The position numbers and the translations under genes are program-made. Positions 45,190-54,429 of a stretch of DNA of 64,000 nucleotides are shown in pieces. The DNA is from Bacteroides mediterraneensis (GTDB taxonomy: Bacteria > Bacteroidota > Bacteroidia > Bacteroidales > Bacteroidaceae). Below the pieces are notes generated by a model. The model did not search any database. It was not told where the DNA came from and worked only from the letters and a program-made list of their open reading frames with translations. The stretch is from positions 682,001-746,000 of the forward strand of contig NZ_DAJPEN010000001.1 in the NCBI RefSeq assembly GCF_025993685.1. The letters run 5' to 3'. Within the stretch, counting starts at the first letter, position 1; each line of letters begins with the position of its first letter.

Positions 45190-45513
45190 ATGGATTACCG
45201 TATCAACAAAGGAGCAGGCCGTCCGATTGAGTTCAAGGGCTTGAAATCACAGTACCTGTTCTTTTTTGCCGGAGGCCTTGTATCGGTCTTTCTTGCGGTG
45301 GTTGTCCTGTATATGGCCGGTGTCAGCCAGCTGGTATGCCTGTCTTTCGGAGCGGTATCCGGTTCCCTGACCGTATGGCTGACCTTCCGCATGAATGCCC
45401 GCTACGGTGAGCACGGGCTGATGAAGATGCTGGCCGAGAAACGCCATCCGCGCTATCTGTCAGCCCGTCGCAGAATATTCAGAGCATTAACCAAAAAGAA
45501 GAGAAAGAAATGA
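45190..45513 (+). CDS. traF: TraF (DUF4133), VirB3-like
   Basis: A 107-residue inner membrane protein with two membrane helices (YLFFFAGGLVSVFLAVVVLY, LVCLSFGAVSGSLTVWLTF) and a basic C-terminus. The MDYRINKGAGRPIEFKGLKS start is typical of DUF4133. It lies 3 bases after traE and overlaps traG by 4 bases (ATGA). VirB3-like proteins work closely with the VirB4 ATPase encoded next. Confidence 0.93.
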   Translation: MDYRINKGAGRPIEFKGLKSQYLFFFAGGLVSVFLAVVVLYMAGVSQLVCLSFGAVSGSLTVWLTFRMNARYGEHGLMKMLAEKRHPRYLSARRRIFRALTKKKRKK

Positions 45514-48029
45514 GAAGTGTATTGAAGGCCTGTGATCTGGAAGACATATTCCCGATTTTGGCCGTGGAAAACAACTGCATCGTAAGCAAGGATGCGGACA
45601 TTACGGTAGCCTTCGAGGTTGAGCTGCCTGAACTGTACACGGTGACGGCGGCGGAATATGAAGCCATTCACGGTACCTGGGTAAAGGCCATGAAGGTACT
45701 TCCCAATTATTCGGTCGTGTACAAGCAGGACTGGTTCGTCAAGGAAAACTACCGGAGCGAAGGAGACGGGACGGAAAGTTTCCTGTCCCGCAGCTATGAG
45801 CGTCATTTCAACGAACGCCCGTATCTCAGACACCGCTGCTTCCTGTATCTGACAAAGACCACACGCGAACGTGCCCGTCGTCGCAGTGATTTCAGTACCC
45901 TGTGCCGCGGCTATATCCTTCCCAAGGAAATCACGGACTGGGATTCGGTCGTGAAATTCCTGGAGGCGGTGGAGCAGTTCGAGCGTATCATGAACGATTC
46001 GGGGCATGTCAGGATGAAGCGTCTCAGAACGGAAGAGGTGGTCGGAACGGAAGAATGTCCCGGGCTGATTGAAAGATACCTGACTCTCGGTATGGAGGAC
46101 ACGCACCCCGTATTACAGGACATCTGCCTTGATTCGGAACGTATGCGCATCGGTGACAAACGTCTTTGCCTGCATGTGCTTTCCGATACGGAAGACCTTC
46201 CCGGCAGTGTGGGCACGGACATGCGCTATGAGCGCTTATCCACGGACCGTAGCGACTGCCGTCTTTCGTTTGCGGCTCCGGTAGGACTCCTGCTTTCATG
46301 CAACCATGTCTATTCGCAGTACGTGTTCATCGATGACGCGCAGGAAATCCTGCAACGCATGGAAAAGACCTCACGCAACATGCTGTCCCTGTCGAAATAC
46401 AGCCGCAGCAATGCCGTGAACTATGAATGGGCAGAAATGTATCTTGACGAGGCGCATACGAAAGGGCTTGTTCCGGTACGGTGCCACTGTAATGTACTGG
46501 CCTGGGCGGAAGACGAGGAAGAGTTAAGGCGTATCAAGAACGATACCGGCAGCCAGCTTGCCCTGATGGGATGCGTACCCCATTACAACACGATAGATAC
46601 CCCGGTGCTGTACTGGTCTGGTATTCCAGGCAATGCGGGCGATTTTCCGGCTGAGGAAAGTTTCTATACCTTTCTGGAACAGGCTGTCTGCCTGTTTGCT
46701 TCGGAAACGAATTACCGCAGTTCGCCCAGCCCGTTCGGTATCCGTATGACGGACAGGCAGAGCGGCGTACCGCTTCATCTGGACATCAGTGACCTGCCCA
46801 TGCGCAAGGGAATCATCACCAACCGCAACAAGTTCATACTCGGTCCCTCCGGCAGCGGTAAATCCTTCTTTACGAACCACCTTGTCCGCCAGTATTATGA
46901 ACAGGGTACCCATATCCTGCTGGTGGATACCGGAAACAGCTATCAGGGACTTTGCAGCCTGATTCATGACCGGACACATGGCGAGGACGGTATCTATATC
47001 ACCTATGAGGAGGACGATCCCATCGCCTTCAATCCGTTCTATACGGATTCCGGGGAATTTGACGTGGAAAAGCGTGAAAGCATCAAGACACTGATACTCA
47101 CACTCTGGAAACGTGAGGATGAAGCCCCAAGGCGTTCGGAAGAAGTGGCCCTTTCTGGAGCGGTGAACGCATACATCCGCAGGATAACGGAAAACAGGGA
47201 TGTCAGACCCGATTTCAACGGATTCTACGAGTTTGTGCGTGATGACTACCGCCGGATGATTGAGGAGAAAAAAGTCCGTGAGAAGGATTTTGACATCGAC
47301 GGTTTCCTGAACGTGCTGGAACCGTTCTACCGTGGCGGTGATTATGATTTCCTGCTTAATTCGGACAAGGAACTGGATCTTACCAACAAGCGCTTTATCG
47401 TATTCGAGCTGGACAATATCAGCGGAAACAAGGTGCTTCTGCCCGTGGTCACGCTGATAATCATGGAAACCTTCATCGCCAAGATGCGCCGTTTAAAAGG
47501 TATCCGCAAGATGATACTTATTGAGGAATGCTGGAAAGCCCTGATGTCCGCCAATATGAGTGAGTACATAAAGTATCTCTTTAAGACCGTCAGAAAATAT
47601 TTCGGGGAGGCTGTCGTGGTCACCCAGGAAGTGGATGACATCATCAGTTCCCCTGTCGTAAAGGAAGCTATCATCAACAACAGTGACTGCAAGATTCTTC
47701 TTGACCAGCGGAAATACATGAACAAGTTCGACCATATCCAGCGGCTTCTCGGACTGACCGACAAGGAACGCGGACAGATCCTGTCCATTAACCAGGCCAA
47801 CCATCCCGGACGTTTCTACCGTGAGGTCTGGATCGGTCTTGGCGGTACCCACTCGGCCGTGTATGCCACGGAAGTCAGCGATGAGGAATATGCCGTATAT
47901 ACCACGGAAGAGTCGGAAAAGCTGGAATTGCAGAAGCTGGCCAAGGAACTGGGCGGAAATCTGGAACTGGCCGTAAAACGCATTGCGGAAATGAGAAGGG
48001 AAAGGAAAAGGTCAAACGGTAAAGCATGA
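45510..48029 (+). CDS. traG: TraG, VirB4-like conjugation ATPase
   Basis: An 839-residue secretion ATPase that powers pilus and channel assembly. The N-terminal domain has the family-typical ENNCIVSKDADITVAFEVEL. The motor domain has Walker A at ~residue 445 (LGPSGSGKSFFTNHLV), VDTGNSYQGLC, Walker B near 670 (MILIEECWKALM), and VVTQEVDDI with the arginine-finger region after it. Length is normal. Distinct from the coupling protein MobC, which is also called TraG in many annotations. Confidence 0.96.
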   Translation: MRSVLKACDLEDIFPILAVENNCIVSKDADITVAFEVELPELYTVTAAEYEAIHGTWVKAMKVLPNYSVVYKQDWFVKENYRSEGDGTESFLSRSYERHFNERPYLRHRCFLYLTKTTRERARRRSDFSTLCRGYILPKEITDWDSVVKFLEAVEQFERIMNDSGHVRMKRLRTEEVVGTEECPGLIERYLTLGMEDTHPVLQDICLDSERMRIGDKRLCLHVLSDTEDLPGSVGTDMRYERLSTDRSDCRLSFAAPVGLLLSCNHVYSQYVFIDDAQEILQRMEKTSRNMLSLSKYSRSNAVNYEWAEMYLDEAHTKGLVPVRCHCNVLAWAEDEEELRRIKNDTGSQLALMGCVPHYNTIDTPVLYWSGIPGNAGDFPAEESFYTFLEQAVCLFASETNYRSSPSPFGIRMTDRQSGVPLHLDISDLPMRKGIITNRNKFILGPSGSGKSFFTNHLVRQYYEQGTHILLVDTGNSYQGLCSLIHDRTHGEDGIYITYEEDDPIAFNPFYTDSGEFDVEKRESIKTLILTLWKREDEAPRRSEEVALSGAVNAYIRRITENRDVRPDFNGFYEFVRDDYRRMIEEKKVREKDFDIDGFLNVLEPFYRGGDYDFLLNSDKELDLTNKRFIVFELDNISGNKVLLPVVTLIIMETFIAKMRRLKGIRKMILIEECWKALMSANMSEYIKYLFKTVRKYFGEAVVVTQEVDDIISSPVVKEAIINNSDCKILLDQRKYMNKFDHIQRLLGLTDKERGQILSINQANHPGRFYREVWIGLGGTHSAVYATEVSDEEYAVYTTEESEKLELQKLAKELGGNLELAVKRIAEMRRERKRSNGKA

Positions 48030-48649
48030 CGGTTATGAATGACAGTTTTGAATCGGATGAAAGAAAGCGTAAGGAGACAATCGAATGTCTCTACTGGTCC
48101 CTGATGAACGGATGGGACATACCGAAGGAGATCCGTGAACATTACGGATTTTCAGAAGACTATGAGCTGTATCACCGGCTTGAAAGTATGGAACCGGAAG
48201 ATTACAGGGAAAGAAGGCTCAGAGGCGAGATACCTGATGCCGTAGAGGTCGATGTAAGACTGACACATGCTGTAGAGAAGGTCTTCGAGCGGCTTTGTTC
48301 CCCTCCTCCCGTACAGTATCTCGACAAGCTGTACGGGGAACTGGAAAAGCTGGGAGGTTTCATCGCCAACCCGAAGAATATTGACAGTCCTTTCATTAAT
48401 TCCTGTTTTCTCATGAAATACGGCATTGACCGGAATTCCCCGGATGAAATCAGGCGGCAACAGTCAGAAAAGGCATATAAAGAACTTTATGCCAGGTTTG
48501 AAACCATGGTCGGCCTGAAGTCCCCAAACAAAAAGGACAATACCATTATCCGCAAGGAATGTCGGCAGCCAGCCTGTAAGGACAGGCCGACCGGAAAAGT
48601 CCGCATCCCTGTCAGTCCGAAGCCAAAGAGACGCAAGATGGGACTTTGA
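48026..48649 (+). CDS. Hypothetical tra-operon protein (traH position)
   Basis: A 207-residue soluble protein overlapping traG by 4 bases. Charged throughout with no signal peptide or membrane segment. Its start may be 48,026 or the ATG at 48,035. Visible blocks are YWSLMNGWDIPKEIREHYGF, the Pro-rich PPPVQYLDKLYGELEKL, and a basic tail (RIPVSPKPKRRKMGL). I do not recognise a family. The location suggests an accessory cytoplasmic factor for transfer. Confidence 0.7.
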   Translation: MTVMNDSFESDERKRKETIECLYWSLMNGWDIPKEIREHYGFSEDYELYHRLESMEPEDYRERRLRGEIPDAVEVDVRLTHAVEKVFERLCSPPPVQYLDKLYGELEKLGGFIANPKNIDSPFINSCFLMKYGIDRNSPDEIRRQQSEKAYKELYARFETMVGLKSPNKKDNTIIRKECRQPACKDRPTGKVRIPVSPKPKRRKMGL

Positions 48650-48692
48650 GAGATTCAGTAAAACAAGAACAACATCATTAAAAAGACAAGAC

Positions 48693-49052
48693 ATGAAAAA
48701 CAGACAGTTGTACAGACTGGCCGCCTGCCTGATCGGGGCGGCATCACTGCTGCTGCAGAGCTGTAGTGAAAGCAGGTTCAAGGACTGTGACCGCCTGTGC
48801 GGTTCATGGAGCAGTGTGGAAGGCAAGCCCGATGTCCTTATATATAAGGAAGGGGACGCCTACAAGGTGACGGTCTTCGCCCGTAGCGGAAAGACACGGA
48901 AGCTGAAGCCGGAAACCTATCTGCTGGTGGAAGAAAACGGTAACCTGTTCATCAATACCGGCTACCGCATAGACATCGCCTACAATGAGGCGGCTGACGT
49001 ATTGACCTTTTCTCCGAACGGTGACTATGTAAGGAAGGAGGTACGTCCATGA
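48693..49052 (+). CDS. DUF3876 lipoprotein of the tra operon
   Basis: A 119-residue lipoprotein with lipobox Cys in LLLQSCSESRF. The mature part is a small beta-rich domain (LCGSWSSVEGKPDVLIYKEG, YKVTVFARSGKTRKLKPETY, LFINTGYRIDIAYNEAADVL) matching DUF3876, regularly found between traG and traI in Bacteroides conjugative elements. It overlaps traI by 4 bases. Possibly an envelope factor of the secretion channel; function unproven. Confidence 0.8.
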   Translation: MKNRQLYRLAACLIGAASLLLQSCSESRFKDCDRLCGSWSSVEGKPDVLIYKEGDAYKVTVFARSGKTRKLKPETYLLVEENGNLFINTGYRIDIAYNEAADVLTFSPNGDYVRKEVRP

Positions 49053-49678
49053 GAAAAAGACTGCTGCTGCTTTGTGCAGGAACCTTTTTTCTTGCCGGAC
49101 AGATACGGGCACAGTGGGTGGTGACCGATCCGGGAAACCTTGCCCAGAGTATCATCAACATGTCGGACAATATCGTGCATACCTCTTCAACTGCGACAAG
49201 TACCGCCCAGAATTTTGCGGAGACGGTGAAGATATACCAGCAGTACAAGAAATACTATGATGCCCTGAAGTCCGTCAACAATCTGGTGAAGGATGCCCGT
49301 AAGGTCAGTGAGATTATCCTGATGGTAGGTGACGTGTCGGAAATCTACGTGACCAATTTCCAGAAGATGCTGGGTGACGAGAACTTTTCTCCCGAAGAGC
49401 TGGATGCCATCGCTTTCGGTTATACCAAACTTCTGGAAGAGAGCAACGGGGTGTTGCAGGACCTCAGGCAGGTAATCAACGTCAGCACCCTTTCCATGAC
49501 CGACAAGGATCGTATGGACGTGGTGGATGACTGTTATGCCAGTATGCGCCGTTACCGCAATCTCGTGAATTACTATACGAACAGGAATATAGCCGTGAGT
49601 TTTCTGCGTGCCCGCAAGAAGAATGACCTTGACCGTGTCCTGAAGCTCTATGGCAATGACACCTCCAAATATTGGTAG
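49049..49678 (+). CDS. traI: TraI (DUF4141), VirB5-like
   Basis: A 209-residue exported protein with signal peptide (MRKRLLLLCAGTFFLAGQIRA) and a mostly helical mature region (DPGNLAQSIINMSDNIVHTS, FAETVKIYQQYKKYYDALKS). This is the DUF4141/TraI family, by position and helical content analogous to VirB5 minor pilus components. Stop and start of traJ are 3 bases apart. Confidence 0.9.
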   Translation: MRKRLLLLCAGTFFLAGQIRAQWVVTDPGNLAQSIINMSDNIVHTSSTATSTAQNFAETVKIYQQYKKYYDALKSVNNLVKDARKVSEIILMVGDVSEIYVTNFQKMLGDENFSPEELDAIAFGYTKLLEESNGVLQDLRQVINVSTLSMTDKDRMDVVDDCYASMRRYRNLVNYYTNRNIAVSFLRARKKNDLDRVLKLYGNDTSKYW

Positions 49679-49681
49679 CCT

Positions 49682-50695
49682 ATGGTATTGTTATCCGTGG
49701 ATTTCTCGAATCTCCATACCATTCTGGAGAGCCTTTACAATGAAATGATGCCCCTTTGCGGGGATATGCTGGATGTGGCCAAGGGACTTGCCGGACTCGG
49801 TGCCCTGTTCTATGTGGCCGTCCGTGTCTGGCAGTCGCTTGCCCGTGCCGAACCGATAGACGTGTATCCGCTTCTGCGCCCGTTTGCGATAGGCATCTGC
49901 ATCATGCTTTTCCCGACTCTGGTACTCGGAACGATGAATACGGTGCTGAGTCCGATTGTGCAGGGAACCCACAAGATGCTTGAGGGGCAGACGATGGACA
50001 TGCAGCAGTACCGTGAGCAGAAGGACAGGCTGGAACGTGAAGCCATGCTCCGCAATCCGGAAACGGCCTATCTGGTCAGCGATGAGGAGTTTGACCGTCA
50101 GCTGGACGAGCTCGGATGGTCGCCCGATGCCATGGCAACCCGCATGGGCATGTATATGGAAGTGGGCATGTACAATCTGGAAAAGAATATCCGTGACGCC
50201 TTCCGCAGTCTGCTGGAACTGCTTTTTGCCGCGGCATCCCTGCTTATAGATACGGTAAGGACCTTTTTTCAGGTTGTATTGTCCATCCTTGGTCCCATTG
50301 CCTTTGCCTTCAGTGTGTGGGACGGTTTCCAGTCCACGCTCAGCCAGTGGTTCACACGTTACATTTCCGTCTATCTGTGGCTTCCCGTGAGTGACCTTTT
50401 CAGCTGTATGCTGGCCAAGATTCAGGTGCTCATGCTGCAGAACGACATCCTGGAGCTCCAGAACAATCCGAACTATTCGCTGGACAACTCCAATTCGGTA
50501 TATGTGATCTTCATGCTGATAGGTATCATCGGATATTTTACCGTGCCGACCGTGGCCGGATGGATTGTGCAGGCAGGCGGTGCCGGAAACTACAACCGCA
50601 ACATCAACCGTACCGCGACCAAGGCCGGAGGATTTGCAGCCGGTGCCGCAGGTTCCGGACTGGGAAATATCGGAGGGCGTCTGCGTGGAAAATAA
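49682..50695 (+). CDS. traJ: TraJ, VirB6-like membrane channel protein
   Basis: A polytopic inner membrane protein of 337 residues. Hydrophobic segments include KGLAGLGALFYVAVRVWQSL, FAIGICIMLFPTLVLGTM, LLFAAASLLIDTVRTFFQVV, and VYVIFMLIGIIGYFTVPTVA. The Gly/Ala-rich C-terminus (GGFAAGAAGSGLGNIGG) is typical of TraJ. VirB6-like proteins form part of the DNA translocation pore. Confidence 0.94.
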   Translation: MVLLSVDFSNLHTILESLYNEMMPLCGDMLDVAKGLAGLGALFYVAVRVWQSLARAEPIDVYPLLRPFAIGICIMLFPTLVLGTMNTVLSPIVQGTHKMLEGQTMDMQQYREQKDRLEREAMLRNPETAYLVSDEEFDRQLDELGWSPDAMATRMGMYMEVGMYNLEKNIRDAFRSLLELLFAAASLLIDTVRTFFQVVLSILGPIAFAFSVWDGFQSTLSQWFTRYISVYLWLPVSDLFSCMLAKIQVLMLQNDILELQNNPNYSLDNSNSVYVIFMLIGIIGYFTVPTVAGWIVQAGGAGNYNRNINRTATKAGGFAAGAAGSGLGNIGGRLRGK

Positions 50696-50727
50696 ACAGA
50701 ACAGGAACATAAAAATCATGAAAACAG

Positions 50728-51351
50728 ATGGAATTCAAATCACTGACCAATATTGAAAGCAGCTTCAGACGGATACGCCTGATGCTTGCGGTCTTTGTCG
50801 GATGCTGCACGCTCGTGACCGTCTTTGCCCTGTGGAACTCATACCGCTTTGCGGAGAAACAGCGTGAGAAAATTTATGTACTCGATGGCGGCAAGTCACT
50901 GATGCTTGCCCTTTCGCAGGATCTTTCACAGAACCGTCCGGCTGAAGCCAGGGAGCATGTAAGAAGGTTCCATGAGCTCTTTTTCGGACTGTCGCCACAG
51001 AAGGATGCCATCGAGCACAATATCAACCGTGCCTTGCAGCTGGCGGACAAAAGCGCCTATCATTACTATGTGGATTTTGCCGAGAAAGGATATTATAACC
51101 GTCTCATTTCCGGTAATATCAATCAGGTGGTACGGGTGGACAGCGTGGTCTGCGACTTTTCCGGATACCCCTACAGGGCCAGGACGTATGCCCGCCAGAT
51201 GATTATCCGTGAGAGTAATGTGACGGAACGTTCGCTGGTGACTGACTGCCAGCTTCAGAATACGTCCCGTTCCGATGACAACCCCAACGGCTTTATCATC
51301 GAACATCTGACCATACTGGAAAACAAGGACATAAGGAGCGTAGAGCGATGA
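50728..51351 (+). CDS. traK: TraK, VirB8-like
   Basis: A 207-residue bitopic protein with a short cytoplasmic tail, one membrane helix (MLAVFVGCCTLVTVFALWNS), and a periplasmic domain of NTF2-like VirB8 character (YHYYVDFAEKGYYNRLISGN, VVRVDSVVCDFSGYPYRART). Ends by overlapping traL by 4 bases. VirB8 proteins nucleate channel assembly. Confidence 0.93.
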   Translation: MEFKSLTNIESSFRRIRLMLAVFVGCCTLVTVFALWNSYRFAEKQREKIYVLDGGKSLMLALSQDLSQNRPAEAREHVRRFHELFFGLSPQKDAIEHNINRALQLADKSAYHYYVDFAEKGYYNRLISGNINQVVRVDSVVCDFSGYPYRARTYARQMIIRESNVTERSLVTDCQLQNTSRSDDNPNGFIIEHLTILENKDIRSVER

Positions 51352-51665
51352 AAAGGAACCTGACGAGACAGGCGGACCTTCAACTCAGGAGGTTCTGCCA
51401 CAGACTTACCGTTAAACAGCGCAAGGCCGTTCTCTGGATACTGTTTGTCCCGTTTGCCGTCGCATGTGTCTATACGGCATGCAGACCGTTTATAGGCAGT
51501 AAGAACCAGGAGTCCGGAATGGAATTTATGGAAAAGGATTCACTCCGTATGGAGTTCATTCAATCTATTGTAAGAAATGGAGAAAGAAAAAGTCAAGAAA
51601 GTAATGGAACGGCTGATGAAACCGTTCAGGCTCCGGTCCTCAAAGGACAGGAAGCCGCTGAGTGA
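51348..51665 (+). CDS. traL: TraL (DUF3989)
   Basis: A 105-residue protein with a basic N-terminus, one membrane segment (AVLWILFVPFAVACVYTACR) and a short hydrophilic tail (DUF3989-like). The 3' end overlaps the start of traM by 89 bases in another frame, a longer overlap than elsewhere in the operon. The TraL role is not known beyond being needed in the transfer operon of related elements. Confidence 0.85.
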   Translation: MKRNLTRQADLQLRRFCHRLTVKQRKAVLWILFVPFAVACVYTACRPFIGSKNQESGMEFMEKDSLRMEFIQSIVRNGERKSQESNGTADETVQAPVLKGQEAAE

Positions 51666-52908
51666 GGAACAGAAACGCAAACGCGCCAGATTTGTTGTGT
51701 ATCCTCTGATGTTCCTGCTGTGTCTGGGAAGTTTCTATCTGATATTCTCACCTTCCGGGCAGGAACGGGAGCGGCAGGATAAAGGACAGGGATTCAATAC
51801 GGAAATCCCTTCTCCCGAGGACAGCCGCCTGGAAGGAAACAAGAAGGATGCCTATGAAAAGGCTCTGATGGAACAGGAAAGCAGGAAAAGGAAGACATTC
51901 TTTGAAACTGCGGAGTCCATGTTTGCCAAAGAGGAACGGAAAGACAGTGTCCGTCTTCCCGATAACATTCCACCAGAGAGGCAAACAAACACGGAAACGG
52001 AAACAGAAAAAGGAAATGCCGGACCGGTCAGTTCCTCGGCCGGAGCCTACCGTGAGATGAACCGTACGCTGGGAAGTATCTATGAACCGCGGACCGATCC
52101 GGAAAAGGAAAGGCTTCAGGAAAGGATTGAGGAACTGGAGCGTATGCAGCAACAGCAGCAGAAGCAGGAGCCACTGTCAGGCATGGAGGAAAAGATGGCC
52201 CTGATGGAAAAATCCTACGAACTGGCCGCCAAATACAATAACCGTCAGGCTGTGGAGACTCCTTCTCCTGTCAGAAAAGCGGAGGACAAAAAAGCCATGC
52301 CGGTGAAACAGGTTCACAATGAGGTGGTATCCTCGCTTTCCAGACCTATGAGCGACGAAGAGTTCATATCCGCCTTTTCGGGAGAACGCAATGCCGGTTT
52401 CAATACGGCTGTCGGCCGGAAGACAGTAACGGAAGGCAATACCATTGCTGCCTGTGTACACGGTACGCAGACTGTATCCGACGGACAGGCCTTGCGCCTG
52501 CGGCTTACCGAGCCCATGTCTGTTGCCGGACGCTTCATACCGAAAGGGACCGTACTGGTAGGTGGCACACGCATACAGGGTGAACGGCTGGAAATCATGG
52601 TCAATGCCGTGGAATACAAGGGAACTATCCTGCCGGTGGAACTGGAAGTCTATGATCTGGACGGACAGCAGGGAATCCTGGTGCCGGGTTCACTGGAATA
52701 TGACGCTGCCAGGGAGATTGCCGCCAACATGGGAACCTCGATGAACAGCAGCATCAACATTTCCACCGATGCCGGGGCGCAGATTGCCTCCGATCTGGGA
52801 AAAGGTGTGATACAGGGCGTTTCCCAGTATATATCCAAACGGATGCGTACGGTAAAGATTACTTTGAAGGCCGGACACCGGGTACTGCTCCATTCACCGG
52901 AGAAATGA
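51577..52908 (+). CDS. traM: TraM, VirB10-like
   Basis: A 443-residue protein spanning the envelope: a cytoplasmic basic N-terminus, one membrane helix (FVVYPLMFLLCLGSFYLIF), a long charged Gln/Glu-rich linker with coiled-coil character (ERLQERIEELERMQQQQQKQ-like, ~170-200), and a C-terminal VirB10-type beta domain (GQALRLRLTEPMSVAGRFIP, GTVLVGGTRIQGERLEI). VirB10 homologues couple inner-membrane energy to the outer-membrane core. Long overlap with traL. Confidence 0.93.
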   Translation: MEKEKVKKVMERLMKPFRLRSSKDRKPLSEEQKRKRARFVVYPLMFLLCLGSFYLIFSPSGQERERQDKGQGFNTEIPSPEDSRLEGNKKDAYEKALMEQESRKRKTFFETAESMFAKEERKDSVRLPDNIPPERQTNTETETEKGNAGPVSSSAGAYREMNRTLGSIYEPRTDPEKERLQERIEELERMQQQQQKQEPLSGMEEKMALMEKSYELAAKYNNRQAVETPSPVRKAEDKKAMPVKQVHNEVVSSLSRPMSDEEFISAFSGERNAGFNTAVGRKTVTEGNTIAACVHGTQTVSDGQALRLRLTEPMSVAGRFIPKGTVLVGGTRIQGERLEIMVNAVEYKGTILPVELEVYDLDGQQGILVPGSLEYDAAREIAANMGTSMNSSINISTDAGAQIASDLGKGVIQGVSQYISKRMRTVKITLKAGHRVLLHSPEK

Positions 52909-52921
52909 AATACAGGAAACT

Positions 52922-53869
52922 ATGAAAGAAAAGACAACCATTAAACAAAAGCACATGAAGAAGATTCTGATGATGTTTGCCCTTTTACTGGGCGTATCGG
53001 CTGCCTGGGCGCAGCAGAGTAGCGGTGATTATTATGAGGGGCTGACCCGCAAGATCGGTTTCAGCCAGATGATTCCGCCGCACGGACTGGAAATAACGTA
53101 TGACAAGACCGTCCATGTCATTTTCCCGGCTCCGGTCAAGTATGTGGATCTCGGTTCTACAAACCTGATAGCCGGCAAGGCCGACGGTGCCGAGAATGTA
53201 ATCCGAGTAAAGGCCACGACACGCAATTTCAGGGAGGAGACCAATATGTCTGTAATAACCGAAGACGGGAACTTCTATACCTTCAACGTGAAGTATGCCG
53301 ACGAGCCGCTGCTGCTGAATGTGGAGATGTGTGATTTCATCCATGACGGAGAATCGGTGAACCGTCCCAACAATGCCATGGAAATCTATCTGACCGAGCT
53401 GGATAACGAGTCACCCCGTCTGGTACGTCTTATCATGAAATCCGTGTATGAGAATGACAAACGCCGTATCCGTCATATCGGCTGCAAGCGTTTCGGTATC
53501 CAGTATCTGCTCAAAGGGCTGTACACCCATAATGACCTGCTTTATTTCCATACCCAGGTAAAGAACTCCTCGAATGTGCCTTTTGACGTGGATTTCATTA
53601 CGTTCAAGGTGGTGGACAAAAAGGTGATGAAGCGTACGGCCATGCAGGAGCAGGTGATTTATCCGCTGCGTGCCTATAATTATGTGACACGTGTAAACGG
53701 CAGGGATTCGGAATGTACGGTATTCGCCCTTCCCAAGTTTACGATACCGGATGACAAGAAACTGGTTGTAGAGATGTATGAGAAACAGGGCGGCCGTCAC
53801 CAGAGTTTTGAGGTGGTCAACGAAGACCTGGTGCGTGCGGAAACCATCAACGAACTGAAGGTACGATGA
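52922..53869 (+). CDS. traN: TraN (DUF4138), VirB9-like
   Basis: A 315-residue exported beta-rich protein. The start may be 52,922 or the ATG at 52,955, which gives a compact signal peptide (MKKILMMFALLLGVSAAWAQ). The domain has VirB9-like blocks: LEITYDKTVHVIFPAPVKYV, VIRVKATTRNFREETNMSVI, YTFNVKYADEPLLLNVEM. It should form the outer-membrane core complex with TraM. Overlaps traO by 4 bases. Confidence 0.93.
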   Translation: MKEKTTIKQKHMKKILMMFALLLGVSAAWAQQSSGDYYEGLTRKIGFSQMIPPHGLEITYDKTVHVIFPAPVKYVDLGSTNLIAGKADGAENVIRVKATTRNFREETNMSVITEDGNFYTFNVKYADEPLLLNVEMCDFIHDGESVNRPNNAMEIYLTELDNESPRLVRLIMKSVYENDKRRIRHIGCKRFGIQYLLKGLYTHNDLLYFHTQVKNSSNVPFDVDFITFKVVDKKVMKRTAMQEQVIYPLRAYNYVTRVNGRDSECTVFALPKFTIPDDKKLVVEMYEKQGGRHQSFEVVNEDLVRAETINELKVR

Positions 53870-54423
53870 GAACGAAAGTATTGTATATGCTGGCATTGCT
53901 GCTTGTCCTTTCCGTGGGACAGGCAGAAGCCCAGCGGATTCTGCCAAGGATGCAGGGTGTGGAAATGCGTGGAGGTATGGCTTCCGATAACGGATACTAT
54001 ATGGGAATGACACTTTCAAGCTATGTCAAAGGCGGGAACAAATGGGTATATGGAGCGGAATACCTGCATATGAAACACGGTTACCGTCATGTGACCATCC
54101 CTTCGGCGAAGTTTACGGCAGAAGGCGGATATTACCTGAATTTCCTTTCCGATGCGGGAAAAGTGTTCTTCCTCAATCTGGGAGGATCGGCACTGGCCGG
54201 ATATGAGACGGTAAACTGGTCCGATAAAAAGCTCTATGACGGGGCCACCCTGAAAAACGGCGATGCCTTTGTGTACGGCTGTGCCCTGACGCTGGAGATG
54301 GAACTGTACCTTGCCGACCGTGTGGCATTGACGGCTTCCTTGCGTGAGCGTTTCCTGTGGGGCGGAAGTCTCGGACATTGCCATACCCAGTATGGAATCG
54401 GCATCCGTTTTATGATAAATTAG
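53866..54423 (+). CDS. traO: TraO outer-membrane-type conjugal protein
   Basis: A 185-residue protein with signal peptide (MRTKVLYMLALLLVLSVGQA), followed by alternating beta strands ending in a Phe-containing strand (YGIGIRFMIN), consistent with a small outer-membrane beta-barrel. Blocks such as GGMASDNGYYMGMTLSSYVK match TraO of Bacteroides conjugative transposons. Exact function unknown. Confidence 0.9.
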   Translation: MRTKVLYMLALLLVLSVGQAEAQRILPRMQGVEMRGGMASDNGYYMGMTLSSYVKGGNKWVYGAEYLHMKHGYRHVTIPSAKFTAEGGYYLNFLSDAGKVFFLNLGGSALAGYETVNWSDKKLYDGATLKNGDAFVYGCALTLEMELYLADRVALTASLRERFLWGGSLGHCHTQYGIGIRFMIN

Positions 54424-54429
54424 CGGGTT

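Noticed and set aside
49691..50719. Long - strand reading frame opposite traJ
   Set aside because: It is antisense to a well-supported gene and has no domain or conserved-looking composition.
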